Assembly (NCBI GenBank): GCA_910575775.1
Contig: CAJTEY010000035.1
Span: forward strand, 1-44,251
Length of the DNA: 44,251 nucleotides
Direction of reading: 5' to 3'
DNA from: Lachnospiraceae bacterium
Lineage (GTDB): Bacteria > Bacillota > Clostridia > Lachnospirales > Lachnospiraceae
The notes under the pieces were generated by a model. It had not been told where the DNA came from. It worked only from the letters and a program-made list of their open reading frames with translations, and made no database searches. Both the position numbers and the translations under genes were made by a program. Below, in pieces: positions 26,435 to 36,318 of this stretch; position 1 is the first letter of the stretch; each line of letters starts with the position of its first letter.

Positions 26435-26746
26435 TTTGTAAAAATCTGGTTAAATATGCAACACCATTACTGTCATAAAAGCTATTTCTATCATACCCTC
26501 CTAAGTTTGACATTTTCCTCTCCATACTTTAAATAGACTTTTAGGCTTCTAAATCTCTACCACACTACAGAGCCAAAAGCTTCCCCTATGAGATCAATTT
26601 TCAACCGACTTACATGCATATTATAACATTTTGCCCAAAACGCCACAACAACTAACTATTTTTCTGATAACTGTTTGCATCTGCACCATCATAACGCTAT
26701 ACTCATATCAAAATGCAGTCAACCCTGAATCAGCATCTACGGGGTC

Positions 26747-26793
26747 GCTGCGAAATAAGCTATGGGGTAAATTGGTGCTGCGAAATAAGCTAT
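26747..26793. repeat. 17-bp direct repeat with 30-bp period
   Basis: GCTGCGAAATAAGCTAT occurs at 26747-26763 and 26777-26793. It lies in the 472-bp gene-free stretch 26435-26906, next to the prfA terminator. The remainder of the stretch is AT-rich and shows no gene. Confidence 0.8.
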
Positions 26794-26804
26794 AACCTTC
26801 AGAA

Positions 26805-26844
26805 GAAAAAATCGGCTCATTTTTTCCCAAATGAACCGATTTTA
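26805..26844 (-). terminator. Terminator of prfA
   Basis: AAAATCGGTTCATTT pairs with AAATGAGCCGATTTT and is followed by Ts on the minus strand, about 60 bp past the prfA stop. Confidence 0.8.
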
Positions 26845-26906
26845 GACCGACATTATATAATTGTTAATACCCCATAAAACCGCCCAACCCGCATAAAATC
26901 AGACTT

Positions 26907-27986
26907 TTACATCTCCTGATTTAAGATGCACAACTTCCGCGCCTGATCGGCGGCAATGCACGCGTCCAGTATCTCCTGAATGTCTCCGTTCATCACCTTA
27001 TCCAGCTTGTAGATGGTCAGGTTGATACGGTGGTCGGTGACGCGCCCCTGCGGGAAATTGTAGGTCCTGATCTTCTCGGAGCGGTCGCCCGTGCCGATCT
27101 GGCTTCTGCGGAGTTCTGCCTCCGCGTCATGCCGCTGCTGCTGCTCAATATCGTAGAGCTTTGCTTTCAGCAGCGCAAACGCCTTCGCTTTGTTCTGTAT
27201 CTGGGACTTCTCCGTCTGGCTGTAAACCACGATTCCCGTGGGATAATGGGTCAGGCGCACCGCGGAATCCGTAGTGTTGACACACTGTCCGCCGTTGCCG
27301 GACGCCCTCATTACATCAATCCGTATATCCTTATCCTCAATCACGATATCAATATCGTCGTCCACCTCGGGCATCACTGCCACACTGATGGTGGATGTGT
27401 GGATGCGCCCGCCAGACTCTGTCTCCGGCACGCGCTGTACCCGATGCACGCCGCTCTCATACTTCAAAACGGAGTACGCGCCCTGCCCCGTCACCATAAA
27501 GGTCACGCTCTTCATGCCGCCGATGCCGATTTCCTCCACTTCCATGGTCTCCACTTTCCAGCGGCGTCCCTCCGCATAGTGCACATACATGCGGTAAATC
27601 TCCGCCGCAAAGAGAGCCGCCTCGTCGCCGCCCGCACCCGCGCGGATTTCTACAATCACATTCTTATCGTCGTTGGGATCCTTTGGCAGAAGGAGAATCT
27701 TCAACTCGTGCTCCAGCTCCTCCACACGCTTCTTTGCCTCGGCAAGTTCCTCCTTCAGCATCTCCCGCATATCGTCGTCGGACTCCCCGTCAAGCATTGC
27801 GAGACTGTCCTCAATGTCCTGATTGCATTTTTTATATTCTTTATAAGCGTTTACTACAGGAGTCAGGTCACTCTGCTCCTTCATCAGCGCCCGGAACCGC
27901 TCCTGGTTATCCGCCACGGTCGGCTCACTCAGCTCATTCATAATCTCCTCAAATTTTCTGAGCAGATCTTCCAGTTTATCAAACAT
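26907..27986 (-). CDS. prfA: Peptide chain release factor 1
   Basis: A 359-aa factor that releases peptides at UAA and UAG. The stop-reading tripeptide region is [13 protein letters not shown] (PET in place of PAT, common in this family branch). The catalytic GGQ is in [20 protein letters not shown]. The C-terminal [25 protein letters not shown] is standard. Length is normal. The ATG follows GGAGG. It lies downstream of prmC, whose product methylates the GGQ glutamine. Confidence 0.97.
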   Translation of the reverse strand: MFDKLEDLLRKFEEIMNELSEPTVADNQERFRALMKEQSDLTPVVNAYKEYKKCNQDIEDSLAMLDGESDDDMREMLKEELAEAKKRVEELEHELKILLLPKDPNDDKNVIVEIRAGAGGDEAALFAAEIYRMYVHYAEGRRWKVETMEVEEIGIGGMKSVTFMVTGQGAYSVLKYESGVHRVQRVPETESGGRIHTSTISVAVMPEVDDDIDIVIEDKDIRIDVMRASGNGGQCVNTTDSAVRLTHYPTGIVVYSQTEKSQIQNKAKAFALLKAKLYDIEQQQRHDAEAELRRSQIGTGDRSEKIRTYNFPQGRVTDHRINLTIYKLDKVMNGDIQEILDACIAADQARKLCILNQEM

Positions 27987-28135
27987 AACTACCTCCGGCT
28001 GTCACACAGCTATTCTCCCATTCTTCTTTGCCAAATGCAGGTCCGCCTTCAGCTTCCTTCTGCTGCCTGCTGCATCATTTTCTAAAACATTCCAGTTTTT
28101 ATAACACTCGTTATTTATCAATGTCAGGAGCACCG

Positions 28136-28996
28136 CTAACCAAACCAGCTCCCGTACACAACCCGGTCAAGCCCGGCAAAATCCTTCACAACCTCAACCT
28201 CACGAAAACCCGCCGCTTCCATAATCTTACAAACATCCGCCGCCTGTTCACAGCCAATCTCAAAAAACAGCATGCCGCCGCCGTTTAAATAAGCCCCGGC
28301 ATCCCCGGCTATCCTTCTGTAAAAGACAAGACCATCTGTCCCGCCGTCAAGCGCCATCACAGGCTCATACTCCCGTACTTCCGGCATCAGCGTATCAATA
28401 ACATCCGTTTTTATATAGGGAGGATTGGACACAATCATGTCAAATCGGTCTTCAAGCCCCTCAAAGAGGTTCCCCTCCAGAAACCGCGCCTTCATATCCG
28501 GGCGCTGAGTCCGCTGAATCTCATAATTTTTCCCCGCCACCGAAAGCGCCCGCGCCGACAAATCCACGCCTACGCCCTCGCAGTCATTGGAATAATGCAA
28601 AAGACTCAGCAGAATGCACCCAGAGCCAGTGCACAGATCCAGCATCCGCATCCCGTCGTGGAGATGCTTCATCGCTTCCTCCACCAGCACTTCCGTATCC
28701 TGCCTCGGTACCAGAACATCTTTGTTGACTAAAAAAGTCAGCCCCATAAAATCCTGCTCGCCCGTCAGATGCTGCAGCGGCACATGCGCCGCCCGCCGTT
28801 CGATTAAGCCGCAGTATCTGCCATACTCTTCCTCAGAAACATCCCGTTCCCCATGCACAAGCAGCGTGTTCCGATCCGTCCCACACACAAACTCCAGAAG
28901 AAGCCTCGCATCCAGTTCCGCCTCCTCTATGTCAGCTTCCCCAAGCCGCGCCGCACCTTCCCGATACACCCCATCATACGTCAGCTTCCCATCCAT
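28136..28996 (-). CDS. prmC: Release factor glutamine methyltransferase
   Basis: A 286-aa SAM-dependent enzyme that methylates the GGQ glutamine of release factors. The SAM site is MLDLCTGSGCILLSLL, and the substrate motif is VSNPPYIKTD. The N-terminal helical domain (about 1-75) recognises the factor. It is 150 bp upstream of prfA on the same strand, the classical pairing. The ATG has only a weak ribosome site (TGTAGGA). Confidence 0.95.
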   Translation of the reverse strand: MDGKLTYDGVYREGAARLGEADIEEAELDARLLLEFVCGTDRNTLLVHGERDVSEEEYGRYCGLIERRAAHVPLQHLTGEQDFMGLTFLVNKDVLVPRQDTEVLVEEAMKHLHDGMRMLDLCTGSGCILLSLLHYSNDCEGVGVDLSARALSVAGKNYEIQRTQRPDMKARFLEGNLFEGLEDRFDMIVSNPPYIKTDVIDTLMPEVREYEPVMALDGGTDGLVFYRRIAGDAGAYLNGGGMLFFEIGCEQAADVCKIMEAAGFREVEVVKDFAGLDRVVYGSWFG

Positions 28997-29102
28997 TCCT
29001 ACATCCCCACAGAGTCAACGTTTCTATCACACACACTACCTTCCGCCTTCCCACCACGCAAAACCAGCGAGTGAAGCGCACGCGTCCTCTTCCCATCCGC
29101 CA

Positions 29103-29238
29103 GCGCGGGCGAGGCGTCATATCTTAAGGAGCCCCTTAAAACGCGTCAGCACTTGGCGAGGTTCTTCACGAGCCTAGTACTGCTACGCGTTTCACGGAGC
29201 GGAAGCGCGGCGACGTAGATATGACGCCCGGCTCGCGC
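29103..29238. repeat. 136-bp inverted-repeat-bounded element with inner hairpins
   Basis: The ends pair: GCGCGGGCGAGGCGTCATATCT (29103-29124) with AGATATGACGCCCGGCTCGCGC (29217-29238), 18 of 22 positions. Inside are TTAAGG/CCTTAA and an ACGCGT-capped stem near 29141-29190. It lies between prmC and the DUF1385 gene and has no reading frame. It may be a REP-like mobile palindrome or a structured RNA. Confidence 0.6.
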
Positions 29239-29264
29239 GTCCGAATCGCCACCCCGCTTCGCTG

Positions 29265-30236
29265 CTACCCCTCCATCCAGCTCTCGTCCACCTCATACCC
29301 GAACGTTTCCTTGAGATATCCTTTCCAGTCAAAGACCGCCTCCACCGCAACAATAGCCACTTCCACCATACTCTCGTCCGGCTCTCTCGTGGTCAGTCCC
29401 TGCAGCCACATACCGGGCGCGGAAATAATCCGCACAAGGATATTGTTGCTCTTTCCGGCAAGTCGTATGATCTCATAAGAAATTCCCGCAATGACAGGAA
29501 TCAGCGCAACACGGATCAGAATACGGTAAGCCGGATTTTCCACCCGGATAAAGAAAAACAGAACCACGCTGATAAACATCACAAAAAGCAAAAAGCTGGT
29601 GCCACAGCGCCTGTGCTGCTTGGAGCAGCGCATGACCTCCTTCACCGTTAGGGGCGCGCCCTTCTCAATACAGTTGATGCATTTATGCTCCGCGCCGTGG
29701 TACATATAAACCCGCTTGATATCCTTCATCAGGGAAATTGCCAGCACATAGGCCACAAAAATCAAAATCCGCAGCGCACCCTCCAGAATGGCCATAAAGG
29801 AATCACTTCTGATATATTCCTCAAACAGTGAGGTGACAAAATAAGGCAGTATCATAAAAATCCCAATCGCCAGCACCAGCGAAAACAACATCACAATGCC
29901 GCTGAAAACCTTCTCCGCCTTATCCTTGAAAATCCGGTTGAAAACTTTATCCGCCGCCGTCTCCTCCGCCTCCTCATCCTCATAAAAGGACGCCGAAAAA
30001 TTCAGGCAGCGCATCCCCAGAACCAGCGAATCAATGAATTGGAATACCCCTCTGACAAAGGGGATATCCAACAGCCTGCTGCCATGAATCACGCTGTGGT
30101 AGTGCTCCACCTCCACCTCGATCTCCCCGTCCGGCTTTCTCACAGCCACCGCATACTGGTCCTTATTTTTCATCATAATGCCTTCCAGAACCGCCTGACC
30201 GCCAATTCCAGAGTATCTTAATTTCTTTTTTGCCAT
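29265..30236 (-). CDS. DUF1385-family membrane protein
   Basis: A 323-aa protein beginning GIGGQAVLEGIMMKNKDQYAVAVR with four or more membrane helices (IVMLFSLVLAIGIFMILPYF; LRILIFVAYVLAISLM; LLFVMFISVVLFFFI). The histidine/cysteine segment YHGAEHKCINCIE is the family signature. DUF1385 lies next to rpmE and prmC/prfA in many Clostridia; it may be a metal-dependent membrane enzyme but the function is unproven. AAAGG precedes the ATG. Confidence 0.9.
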   Translation of the reverse strand: MAKKKLRYSGIGGQAVLEGIMMKNKDQYAVAVRKPDGEIEVEVEHYHSVIHGSRLLDIPFVRGVFQFIDSLVLGMRCLNFSASFYEDEEAEETAADKVFNRIFKDKAEKVFSGIVMLFSLVLAIGIFMILPYFVTSLFEEYIRSDSFMAILEGALRILIFVAYVLAISLMKDIKRVYMYHGAEHKCINCIEKGAPLTVKEVMRCSKQHRRCGTSFLLFVMFISVVLFFFIRVENPAYRILIRVALIPVIAGISYEIIRLAGKSNNILVRIISAPGMWLQGLTTREPDESMVEVAIVAVEAVFDWKGYLKETFGYEVDESWMEG

Positions 30237-30343
30237 ATTATTCGCCTTTCAATCGGGCAGAGTGTATCCCGCTCCGCCCTCCGCACGACCCGTCCGCTGC
30301 CTTCACAGCTCATCTCCGACTGCAGCCATACGCATAATATCAG

Positions 30344-30372
30344 AAAAGGTTGAGATAGACTCAACCTTTTTT
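30344..30372. terminator. Bidirectional hairpin after rpmE
   Basis: AAAAGGTTGAG pairs with CTCAACCTTTT with T/A tracts on both sides, about 12 bp after the rpmE stop. Confidence 0.75.
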
Positions 30373-30383
30373 GTACCCTGCAT

Positions 30384-30590
30384 TTATTTGTTTTCCACAC
30401 CGTATTTCCGATTAAACTTATCAATACGGCCGCGAGCCTGTGCCGTCTTCTGCTGTCCTGTGTAGAACGAATGGCACTTGGAGCAAACCTCCACATGGAT
30501 CTCGGGCTTGGTAGAGCCTGTCACAAATGTGTTGCCACAGTTACATGTTACCGTTGCCTGATAATACTCAGGATGGATTCCTTCTTTCAT
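30384..30590 (-). CDS. rpmE: 50S ribosomal protein L31, zinc-binding form
   Basis: A 68-aa protein: [20 protein letters not shown] ... [14 protein letters not shown] ... [11 protein letters not shown]. Cysteines CNCG and CSKC mark the zinc-binding type. The start is ATG 30590 after AAAGGAG; a longer frame lacks a site. It lies between rho and the DUF1385 gene, an order typical of Firmicutes. Confidence 0.97.
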   Translation of the reverse strand: MKEGIHPEYYQATVTCNCGNTFVTGSTKPEIHVEVCSKCHSFYTGQQKTAQARGRIDKFNRKYGVENK

Positions 30591-30807
30591 CGCTATATCA
30601 TACTCCTTTCTCAGCCTGCGCATTTACGCCCTGCGCGTAAATCTGCCGTTGAAAGCATACGTTTCTTTCAACCCTACTTCAAGTTTAAAACAAAGCCCTG
30701 TCAGAGACAGCCTGCCCTGCAAATGTTCTGCTGCTGGCTTCACAGTCACACAGCTTTTATATTCTAGCATAGGATTTTCGGCTATGCAAGCCTTTTTTCC
30801 ATATTAT

Positions 30808-32169
30808 TTAGATGAACTTCATTTTTTTGACCATATTTACAAATTCCTGATTGTTTCTGGTCTTGGTGAACATATCCACAACGCGCTCCACCGCTTCGTC
30901 TGCCTTCATGCCGTTGAAAGCCTTTCGAATGACGTTGATCGCTTCCAGTTCGTCGGTATTTAAGAGCAGATCCTCTCTTCTGGTACTGGATTTCGGAATA
31001 TCGATCGCCGGGAAGACTCTCTTTTCGGAGAGCTTTCTGTCAAGCACCATCTCCATATTACCCGTGCCCTTGAACTCCTCGTAAATGACATCATCCATCT
31101 TGCTTCCCGTCTCCACAAGCGCAGTTGCAAGAACGGTCAGACTGCCGCCCTCACGCATATTGCGGGCAGCGCCGAAGAAACGCTTGGGCATATGTAACGC
31201 CGCCGGGTCAAGACCACCTGACAACGTGCGCCCACTGGGCGGAACCACCAGATTGTATGCTCTCGTCAGACGGGTAATGCTGTCCAGAAGGATCACCACA
31301 TCCTTCTTGTGCTCCACCAACCGTTTCGCACGCTCGATCACCATCTCTGACACCCTCTTGTGATGCTCCGGCAGCTCGTCAAAGGTGGAGTAAATCACTT
31401 CCACATTCGGCCCCTCAATAGCCTCCTTGATATCCGTCACTTCCTCCGGACGCTCGTCAATCAGCAGAATGATCAGATGTGAATCTGGCGCTGTTCTGGT
31501 AATGGACTTCGCCACTTCCTTAAGCAAGGTTGTCTTACCTGCTTTTGGCGGAGACACGATCATACCTCTCTGCCCTTTACCCACCGGGCTCATCAAATCC
31601 ATGATCCGCATAGCTACCGTGCATCCCGGTGTCTCCAGCTTCAGACGTTCATCCGGGAAAATAGGTGTCATATTCTCGAAATTCACCCGGCGCATCGCCA
31701 CCTCCGGCGGATAGCCGTTGATGGACTTCACATACAAGAGCGCGCTGAACTTTTCATTCTGTGTCTTGATTCTTGTATTGCCCTCCAGAATATCTCCCGT
31801 CTTCAGACCGAAACGGCGGATCTGGCTGGGTGCCACATAAACGTCATGCTCGCCGGGCAGATAATTCTCACAGCGGATAAAGCCAAAGCCGTCGCTCATC
31901 ACTTCCAGAATACCGCTGGCGGTGATGCCGCTGTCAAGCTCCGCAGGGAACTTTTCCTCCTCCGCAGACTCTGTCTTTTTCACAGGCGCACCCGGTGCCG
32001 CCACAGATTTGACAGCCACTTCCTTCCCTGCCGCCTTATCTTTCTCGTCCTCCTTAAGCATCGCTTCCACAATCTGCGCCTTCTTCATGGTAGAAGTACC
32101 TTTGATTCCTCTCGATTTCGCGATTTCTTTCAAGTCCGTGAGCGCCAGCGATTCATACTTTTCTCTCAT
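30808..32169 (-). CDS. rho: Transcription termination factor Rho
   Basis: A 453-aa hexameric RNA helicase. The N-terminal SAP-like helix domain (LALTDLKEIAKSRGIKG) leads to the RNA-binding cold-shock fold (ASGILEVMSDGFGFIRCENY). The ATPase has Walker A PPKAGKTTLLKE, the motif LLIDERPEEVTD, and the R-loop VVPPSGRTLSGGLD. Translation starts at ATG 32169 after GGGAGG; the extra upstream codons in the same frame lack a site. Rho-mediated termination is therefore available in this genome. Confidence 0.97.
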   Translation of the reverse strand: MREKYESLALTDLKEIAKSRGIKGTSTMKKAQIVEAMLKEDEKDKAAGKEVAVKSVAAPGAPVKKTESAEEEKFPAELDSGITASGILEVMSDGFGFIRCENYLPGEHDVYVAPSQIRRFGLKTGDILEGNTRIKTQNEKFSALLYVKSINGYPPEVAMRRVNFENMTPIFPDERLKLETPGCTVAMRIMDLMSPVGKGQRGMIVSPPKAGKTTLLKEVAKSITRTAPDSHLIILLIDERPEEVTDIKEAIEGPNVEVIYSTFDELPEHHKRVSEMVIERAKRLVEHKKDVVILLDSITRLTRAYNLVVPPSGRTLSGGLDPAALHMPKRFFGAARNMREGGSLTVLATALVETGSKMDDVIYEEFKGTGNMEMVLDRKLSEKRVFPAIDIPKSSTRREDLLLNTDELEAINVIRKAFNGMKADEAVERVVDMFTKTRNNQEFVNMVKKMKFI

Positions 32170-32322
32170 ACATTCCTCCCATATTGTTATATGCTCATTA
32201 CGCAGGCCAATTACTTTCGATAACTGAAGCATGTCTTTCACATCTATTTCTATACAGCTCTTTCGTCCGGGGATTTCGTGCCTGATACGACTCAGAAAAT
32301 GATTTTATGCCTGTGTTGATCC

Positions 32323-32351
32323 ATTATACACTATCCTTTTCAAAATAGAAA
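32323..32351 (-). promoter_or_regulatory. Likely rho promoter
   Basis: On the minus strand TTTCTA, 17-bp spacer, TATAAT. The -35 is weak. It leaves a leader of about 150 bases before the rho start, which could serve autoregulation. The remaining 32352-32480 is AT-rich with no other feature. Confidence 0.45.
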
Positions 32352-32480
32352 GCCTTTTTTTCTGAAATAAAAGCAAATAAAAGCAGATGGATATTGCAGA
32401 GACATTTTAAATATTATAAGATAATAGACGCCAAGAAAAAGTTTGTGAGTTTATACATACAGAAAAAGTGAGGTACTAAT

Positions 32481-33629
32481 ATGACAGCAGGCGAAAAAGC
32501 ACTCGCATTACATGAAAAATGGCAGGGTAAACTGGAGACCGTCTCCAAAATTCCCGTCAAAACCCGTGAGGATCTCTCCCTGGCCTATACCCCTGGCGTA
32601 GCGGAACCATGCAAAGTGATCGCGGAGAATAAAGAAGCCGCTTACACCTATACCTGGAAATCCAACACTGTGGCCGTGGTGTCTGACGGCAGCGCAGTCC
32701 TTGGACTCGGCAATATAGGCCCCCATGCCGCCATGCCCGTAATGGAAGGCAAGGCGGTGTTGTTCAAAGAATTCGGCAACATAAACGCCGTACCGATCTG
32801 TCTTGATACACAGGACACGGAGGAAATCATCAAAACAGTGACTTATCTCGCGCCGGGTTTTGGCGGCATCAATCTGGAAGACATCAGCGCCCCCCGCTGT
32901 TTTGAAATTGAGGAACGTCTGAAGGAGATCCTTGACATCCCCGTTTTCCATGATGACCAGCACGGCACCGCCATCGTGGTTCTCGCCGGCATCATCAACG
33001 GTCTGAAAGTGACAGGCAAACAGAAAGAGGACTGCAAGGTGGTCGTAAACGGCGCAGGCAGCGCAGGTGTGGCCATCACCAAGCTTCTTCTGACCTACGG
33101 TTTCCCCAACATCATCATGTGCGATAAAGCCGGCATTATCGGCAAAGACACCGAAGGGCTCAACTGGATGCAGCAGAAAATGACGGAAGTGACCAACCCC
33201 GACGGCCTAAGCGGTTCGCTGGCGGATGCCCTGAAAGGAGCGGACATCTTTATCGGTGTTTCCGCCCCCAATATTGTAACACCCGATATGGTATCTTCCA
33301 TGAACCGGGATTCCATTCTCTTTGCTATGGCAAACCCCGTGCCGGAAATTATGCCGGATGCGGCCAAAGCCGCAGGTGCGCGGGTTGTGGGCACCGGGCG
33401 CTCCGATTTCCCCAACCAGGTCAACAATGTGGTCGCTTTCCCCGGCATCTTCAAGGGCGCACTGGAGGGACACGCGGTACAGATCACGGAGGAGATGAAG
33501 CTGGCGGCTGCACAGGCCATCGCTGCCCTTGTACCGGAAGACCAGTTAAATGAGGACAATATCATGCCTGAAGCCTTCGACCCGCAGGTAGCCGAAGTGG
33601 TGGCGGAAGCAGTAAAGTCGCATATTTAA
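32481..33629 (+). CDS. NAD-dependent malic enzyme
   Basis: A 382-aa enzyme that oxidises and decarboxylates malate to pyruvate. The substrate region is SLAYTPGVAEPCK and VVSDGSAVLGLGNIGPHAAM, with the lysine in MEGKAVLFKEF and metal-binding HDDQHGTAIV. The nucleotide fold is VVNGAGSAGVAITKLL; the closing motif is ANPVPEIMPDAA. The short form lacks a phosphotransacetylase domain. GTGAGG precedes the ATG. It starts a + strand pair with the DUF4364 gene. Confidence 0.95.
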   Translation: MTAGEKALALHEKWQGKLETVSKIPVKTREDLSLAYTPGVAEPCKVIAENKEAAYTYTWKSNTVAVVSDGSAVLGLGNIGPHAAMPVMEGKAVLFKEFGNINAVPICLDTQDTEEIIKTVTYLAPGFGGINLEDISAPRCFEIEERLKEILDIPVFHDDQHGTAIVVLAGIINGLKVTGKQKEDCKVVVNGAGSAGVAITKLLLTYGFPNIIMCDKAGIIGKDTEGLNWMQQKMTEVTNPDGLSGSLADALKGADIFIGVSAPNIVTPDMVSSMNRDSILFAMANPVPEIMPDAAKAAGARVVGTGRSDFPNQVNNVVAFPGIFKGALEGHAVQITEEMKLAAAQAIAALVPEDQLNEDNIMPEAFDPQVAEVVAEAVKSHI

Positions 33630-33662
33630 AATCATCGGATAGCAGACAGACAAGGAGCCATT

Positions 33663-34178
33663 ATGACACAGGATCCATTAACCCTCTATAAACTGATTAC
33701 CCTCTACATGCTGGACCGGGTCTCCTTTCCGCTCACCAAGGCACAGATCGGCGATTTTATTCTGGGACGCGATTACACAAACTTTCTGACCTTGCAGCAG
33801 GTGATCGCGGAACTGACCGACGCGGAACTGATCCGGGCAAAATCCCTGCGCAACCGAACGTATCTGGAAATTACTGATGAGGGACGGAGTACGCTCTCCT
33901 ATTTTGACAATCGCATCAACGACTCCATCAAGGAAGACATAGCCGGCTTTTTTGCCGATCACGAGATGGATATGCGCAGCGAATCCGCCATCCGTGCGGA
34001 TTACTATAAATCTACCTCCGGCGAATTTGAAGCCCGTCTTCTCGTAAAAGAAAAGGACGTGACAGTGGTGGATATCACCCTGTCCGTCCCTGATGAAGAC
34101 ACTGCATCTGCCATCTGCGCCAACTGGCAGAAGAAAAACCAGAGCATTTACCAGTATCTGGTTTCCCAGTTATTTTGA
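33663..34178 (+). CDS. DUF4364-family protein (winged-helix-like)
   Basis: A 171-aa protein with DPLTLYKLITLYMLDRVSFPLTKAQIGDFIL and YTNFLTLQQVIAELTDAELI, a helix-turn-helix fold of the DUF4364 family. The rest is a mixed domain with a C-terminal segment YQYLVSQLF. The function is unknown; a transcription role is plausible. It lies 33 bp after the malic enzyme with CAAGGAG before the ATG, so the two are likely one operon. It is convergent with the DUF5722 gene. Confidence 0.85.
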   Translation: MTQDPLTLYKLITLYMLDRVSFPLTKAQIGDFILGRDYTNFLTLQQVIAELTDAELIRAKSLRNRTYLEITDEGRSTLSYFDNRINDSIKEDIAGFFADHEMDMRSESAIRADYYKSTSGEFEARLLVKEKDVTVVDITLSVPDEDTASAICANWQKKNQSIYQYLVSQLF

Positions 34179-34189
34179 CCCCTCTTCCC

Positions 34190-36205
34190 TCAATGCTTCC
34201 TGATCACTTCATTCCAGTTAGAAATACCGATCACCCGCAGGGCAAAGTCTGTGTACTTTGCCGATTCTGGGGTATCCACATACTTATAAGCCTCATAGAT
34301 GGATTTCCTGCCGCCGCCCAGCGTGCAGATACCGAGTGCCAGTCCCTGCGCCACCTCTGAAGACGCATCCGTCTCCCGGGAAAAGAGCATGCTGTCCACA
34401 TACTGGTTCGCCTCAATCATCTTATACGCGTAGACAAAAGACGCAGACTGCAGTTCCTGTCCCTGTGAGGATGTATACCCCATCTCGCTTAAGATCAGAT
34501 GTCTCACCTCTCCGTCGTCCGTCAGCATCTCCGGCTTTTGCAGATAATCCGTCAGCACATGCAGATTCTTGATCGTGATCACCGGCGTATTCTCATTCTC
34601 CTGCACATACTTGCTGTTGCTCTGCCACGCCTTCGCGCTGGTCAGCGGATAGTTGTAGGGATGCTGCGCCAGCCCCCAGTCGATATTTCCCTCCTCCTTC
34701 AGGTTTCTGTTGAACTCGTCCAGAATTTCCTTGGAGCCATACCCGTTTTTAGAATAGAGACTCTTCCCCCACTGCTGATCCAGGGATATGTATACTCTGG
34801 CATTGCCGTTAATACTCAGCAGCGCGTTATAGAAAATGCGGAAAGCCCTCGCGTACTCATCCACATAGGCAGGCGTGCTCATATGCTCGATGTGATTCCA
34901 TTCGCTTCTAGCATTGATCTCGTTGCCGATCACCCAGTTCATCACCTTGCCGTGTCCTGTGCCGGAATAACGGCTGGCCAGGAACGACGCGACCGCCGCA
35001 ATCGTCTCCGTCCCGCTCCCATCTGCGGCATTGAAAGCAAAGTAGGGCGCATGTCCGCCGGAACGCGCCTTCGGATGAATCAGCTCAGGATGCGCGGAAA
35101 TATCATTTAAGACAATCGCCGTGGTGGTAATTCCCCTGTTGGTAAGGTTTGTAAAGATATAGTCGTACTCCGCAATAATCTGCCCGTTAAAAGCATAGTT
35201 TTTTCCATTATAAGTATAGTAGACCGTCGGATAATATTCATTGCTCGTCTGCCCCAGAATCCGGCTTAGGGGAATATTATAGGCGGCATGCTTCACACCC
35301 AGGTCATCCAGTTCCGCACTCTGCAGCTTCTCCGGATCCACCAGTAGCCCCTTCTTGGAGGATGTGTTTTCAAAAGACGGCTTGTATTTCGCTATGGCCT
35401 CCGGGTTCGTAATGTAATGCGGCTTTGTGATCGCCAAAAAACTCCCGTTCTTTTTCACCGCCACCACAAATTTGGAAAAAAGTCTGGAGCTCGCTGTATT
35501 ATAATTGAGATTGACTGAAAAAGTCAAATCGACATCCTTCTGATCCTCTATGATATACTCACTGCCTGTCAGCTCCGACTGATATGCCTTTTCCTCAAAA
35601 AGATAATAATACCCGTCATCGCTGATCGCAAGATCCTCCGCCTTCATTGTTATGTCAACCTTCCCGGTCTCCGTATTGATCAGGCAGCTTTCAATGTCAG
35701 CAAAATCTGCCGCGTTCTCCGCAGTGATCTCCACTTCCTTTGGACGGTTTTTGATCCCCTCTATCATGTAGCGGGCCGCGTCCACCAATGCACGCGTGGT
35801 ATCCTTCCCGGCATTCTGCCTGACGCTGTCTTTCCTGTGCTGGGTCTTGCTATACTCGGCTAACTTCATTGCCTCCATATGTACCATAGCTTCCACTGCC
35901 GCACTCTCAGCCGCGAGCATATCCATATGCTGCCGTGTAAAATACCCTCCGGCAATTCCGGCAGCCGCAAGCACAACAGCACAGGCCGCCACAATGATCC
36001 ATCGCTTTCTCCCGTTTCCGGCGCCTCTGTCCTGTGCCTGCCCTGCTCTCTGCCTTGCTTTCTTTTCCTTAATTTTCCGTTTGTTTTTCGCCACCTTCGC
36101 CTTGTCTATGGTGCGCCTTCTTTTCTTTTTCCCGCTTTTTAAGCGTTCTTTATCTGTATCCTTTACGGGTACGTTCTCTTCGTCCGTTCTGTCGGTTGTC
36201 TCCAT
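34190..36205 (-). CDS. DUF5722-like membrane-tethered glycosidase-fold protein
   Basis: A 671-aa protein. A highly basic cytoplasmic segment (about 20-66) precedes one membrane helix (about 68-89). The outer part has an immunoglobulin-like region, then a TIM-barrel-like domain. Within it WVIGNEINARSEW (glutamate near 429) and LILSEMGYTSSQG (glutamate near 575) match the acid/base and nucleophile positions of clan GH-A glycosidases. This suggests a surface enzyme or binder of cell wall or dietary glycan. It sits beside a polysaccharide deacetylase. DUF5722 is my best family guess. Confidence 0.75.
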   Translation of the reverse strand: METTDRTDEENVPVKDTDKERLKSGKKKRRRTIDKAKVAKNKRKIKEKKARQRAGQAQDRGAGNGRKRWIIVAACAVVLAAAGIAGGYFTRQHMDMLAAESAAVEAMVHMEAMKLAEYSKTQHRKDSVRQNAGKDTTRALVDAARYMIEGIKNRPKEVEITAENAADFADIESCLINTETGKVDITMKAEDLAISDDGYYYLFEEKAYQSELTGSEYIIEDQKDVDLTFSVNLNYNTASSRLFSKFVVAVKKNGSFLAITKPHYITNPEAIAKYKPSFENTSSKKGLLVDPEKLQSAELDDLGVKHAAYNIPLSRILGQTSNEYYPTVYYTYNGKNYAFNGQIIAEYDYIFTNLTNRGITTTAIVLNDISAHPELIHPKARSGGHAPYFAFNAADGSGTETIAAVASFLASRYSGTGHGKVMNWVIGNEINARSEWNHIEHMSTPAYVDEYARAFRIFYNALLSINGNARVYISLDQQWGKSLYSKNGYGSKEILDEFNRNLKEEGNIDWGLAQHPYNYPLTSAKAWQSNSKYVQENENTPVITIKNLHVLTDYLQKPEMLTDDGEVRHLILSEMGYTSSQGQELQSASFVYAYKMIEANQYVDSMLFSRETDASSEVAQGLALGICTLGGGRKSIYEAYKYVDTPESAKYTDFALRVIGISNWNEVIRKH

Positions 36206-36318
36206 GTATTTCTTTTTCCTTTTGCCCTGACTTACTTAAATCGCCGTTTTTTATTCATTGTACTATATTACACGATTATGCAGAAAAAGTCCAATACCTT
36301 TCCTTGCTGCCACAGCGT

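Noticed and set aside
26907..27986. Altered codon-reading motif in release factor 1 (PET, GGQC)
   Set aside because: I believe these variants are normal in Lachnospiraceae release factors; no evidence of code change.
27030..28085. 351-aa frame antisense to prfA
   Set aside because: The opposite strand is unmistakably release factor 1; the shadow frame is rich in His/Leu and lacks any start signal.
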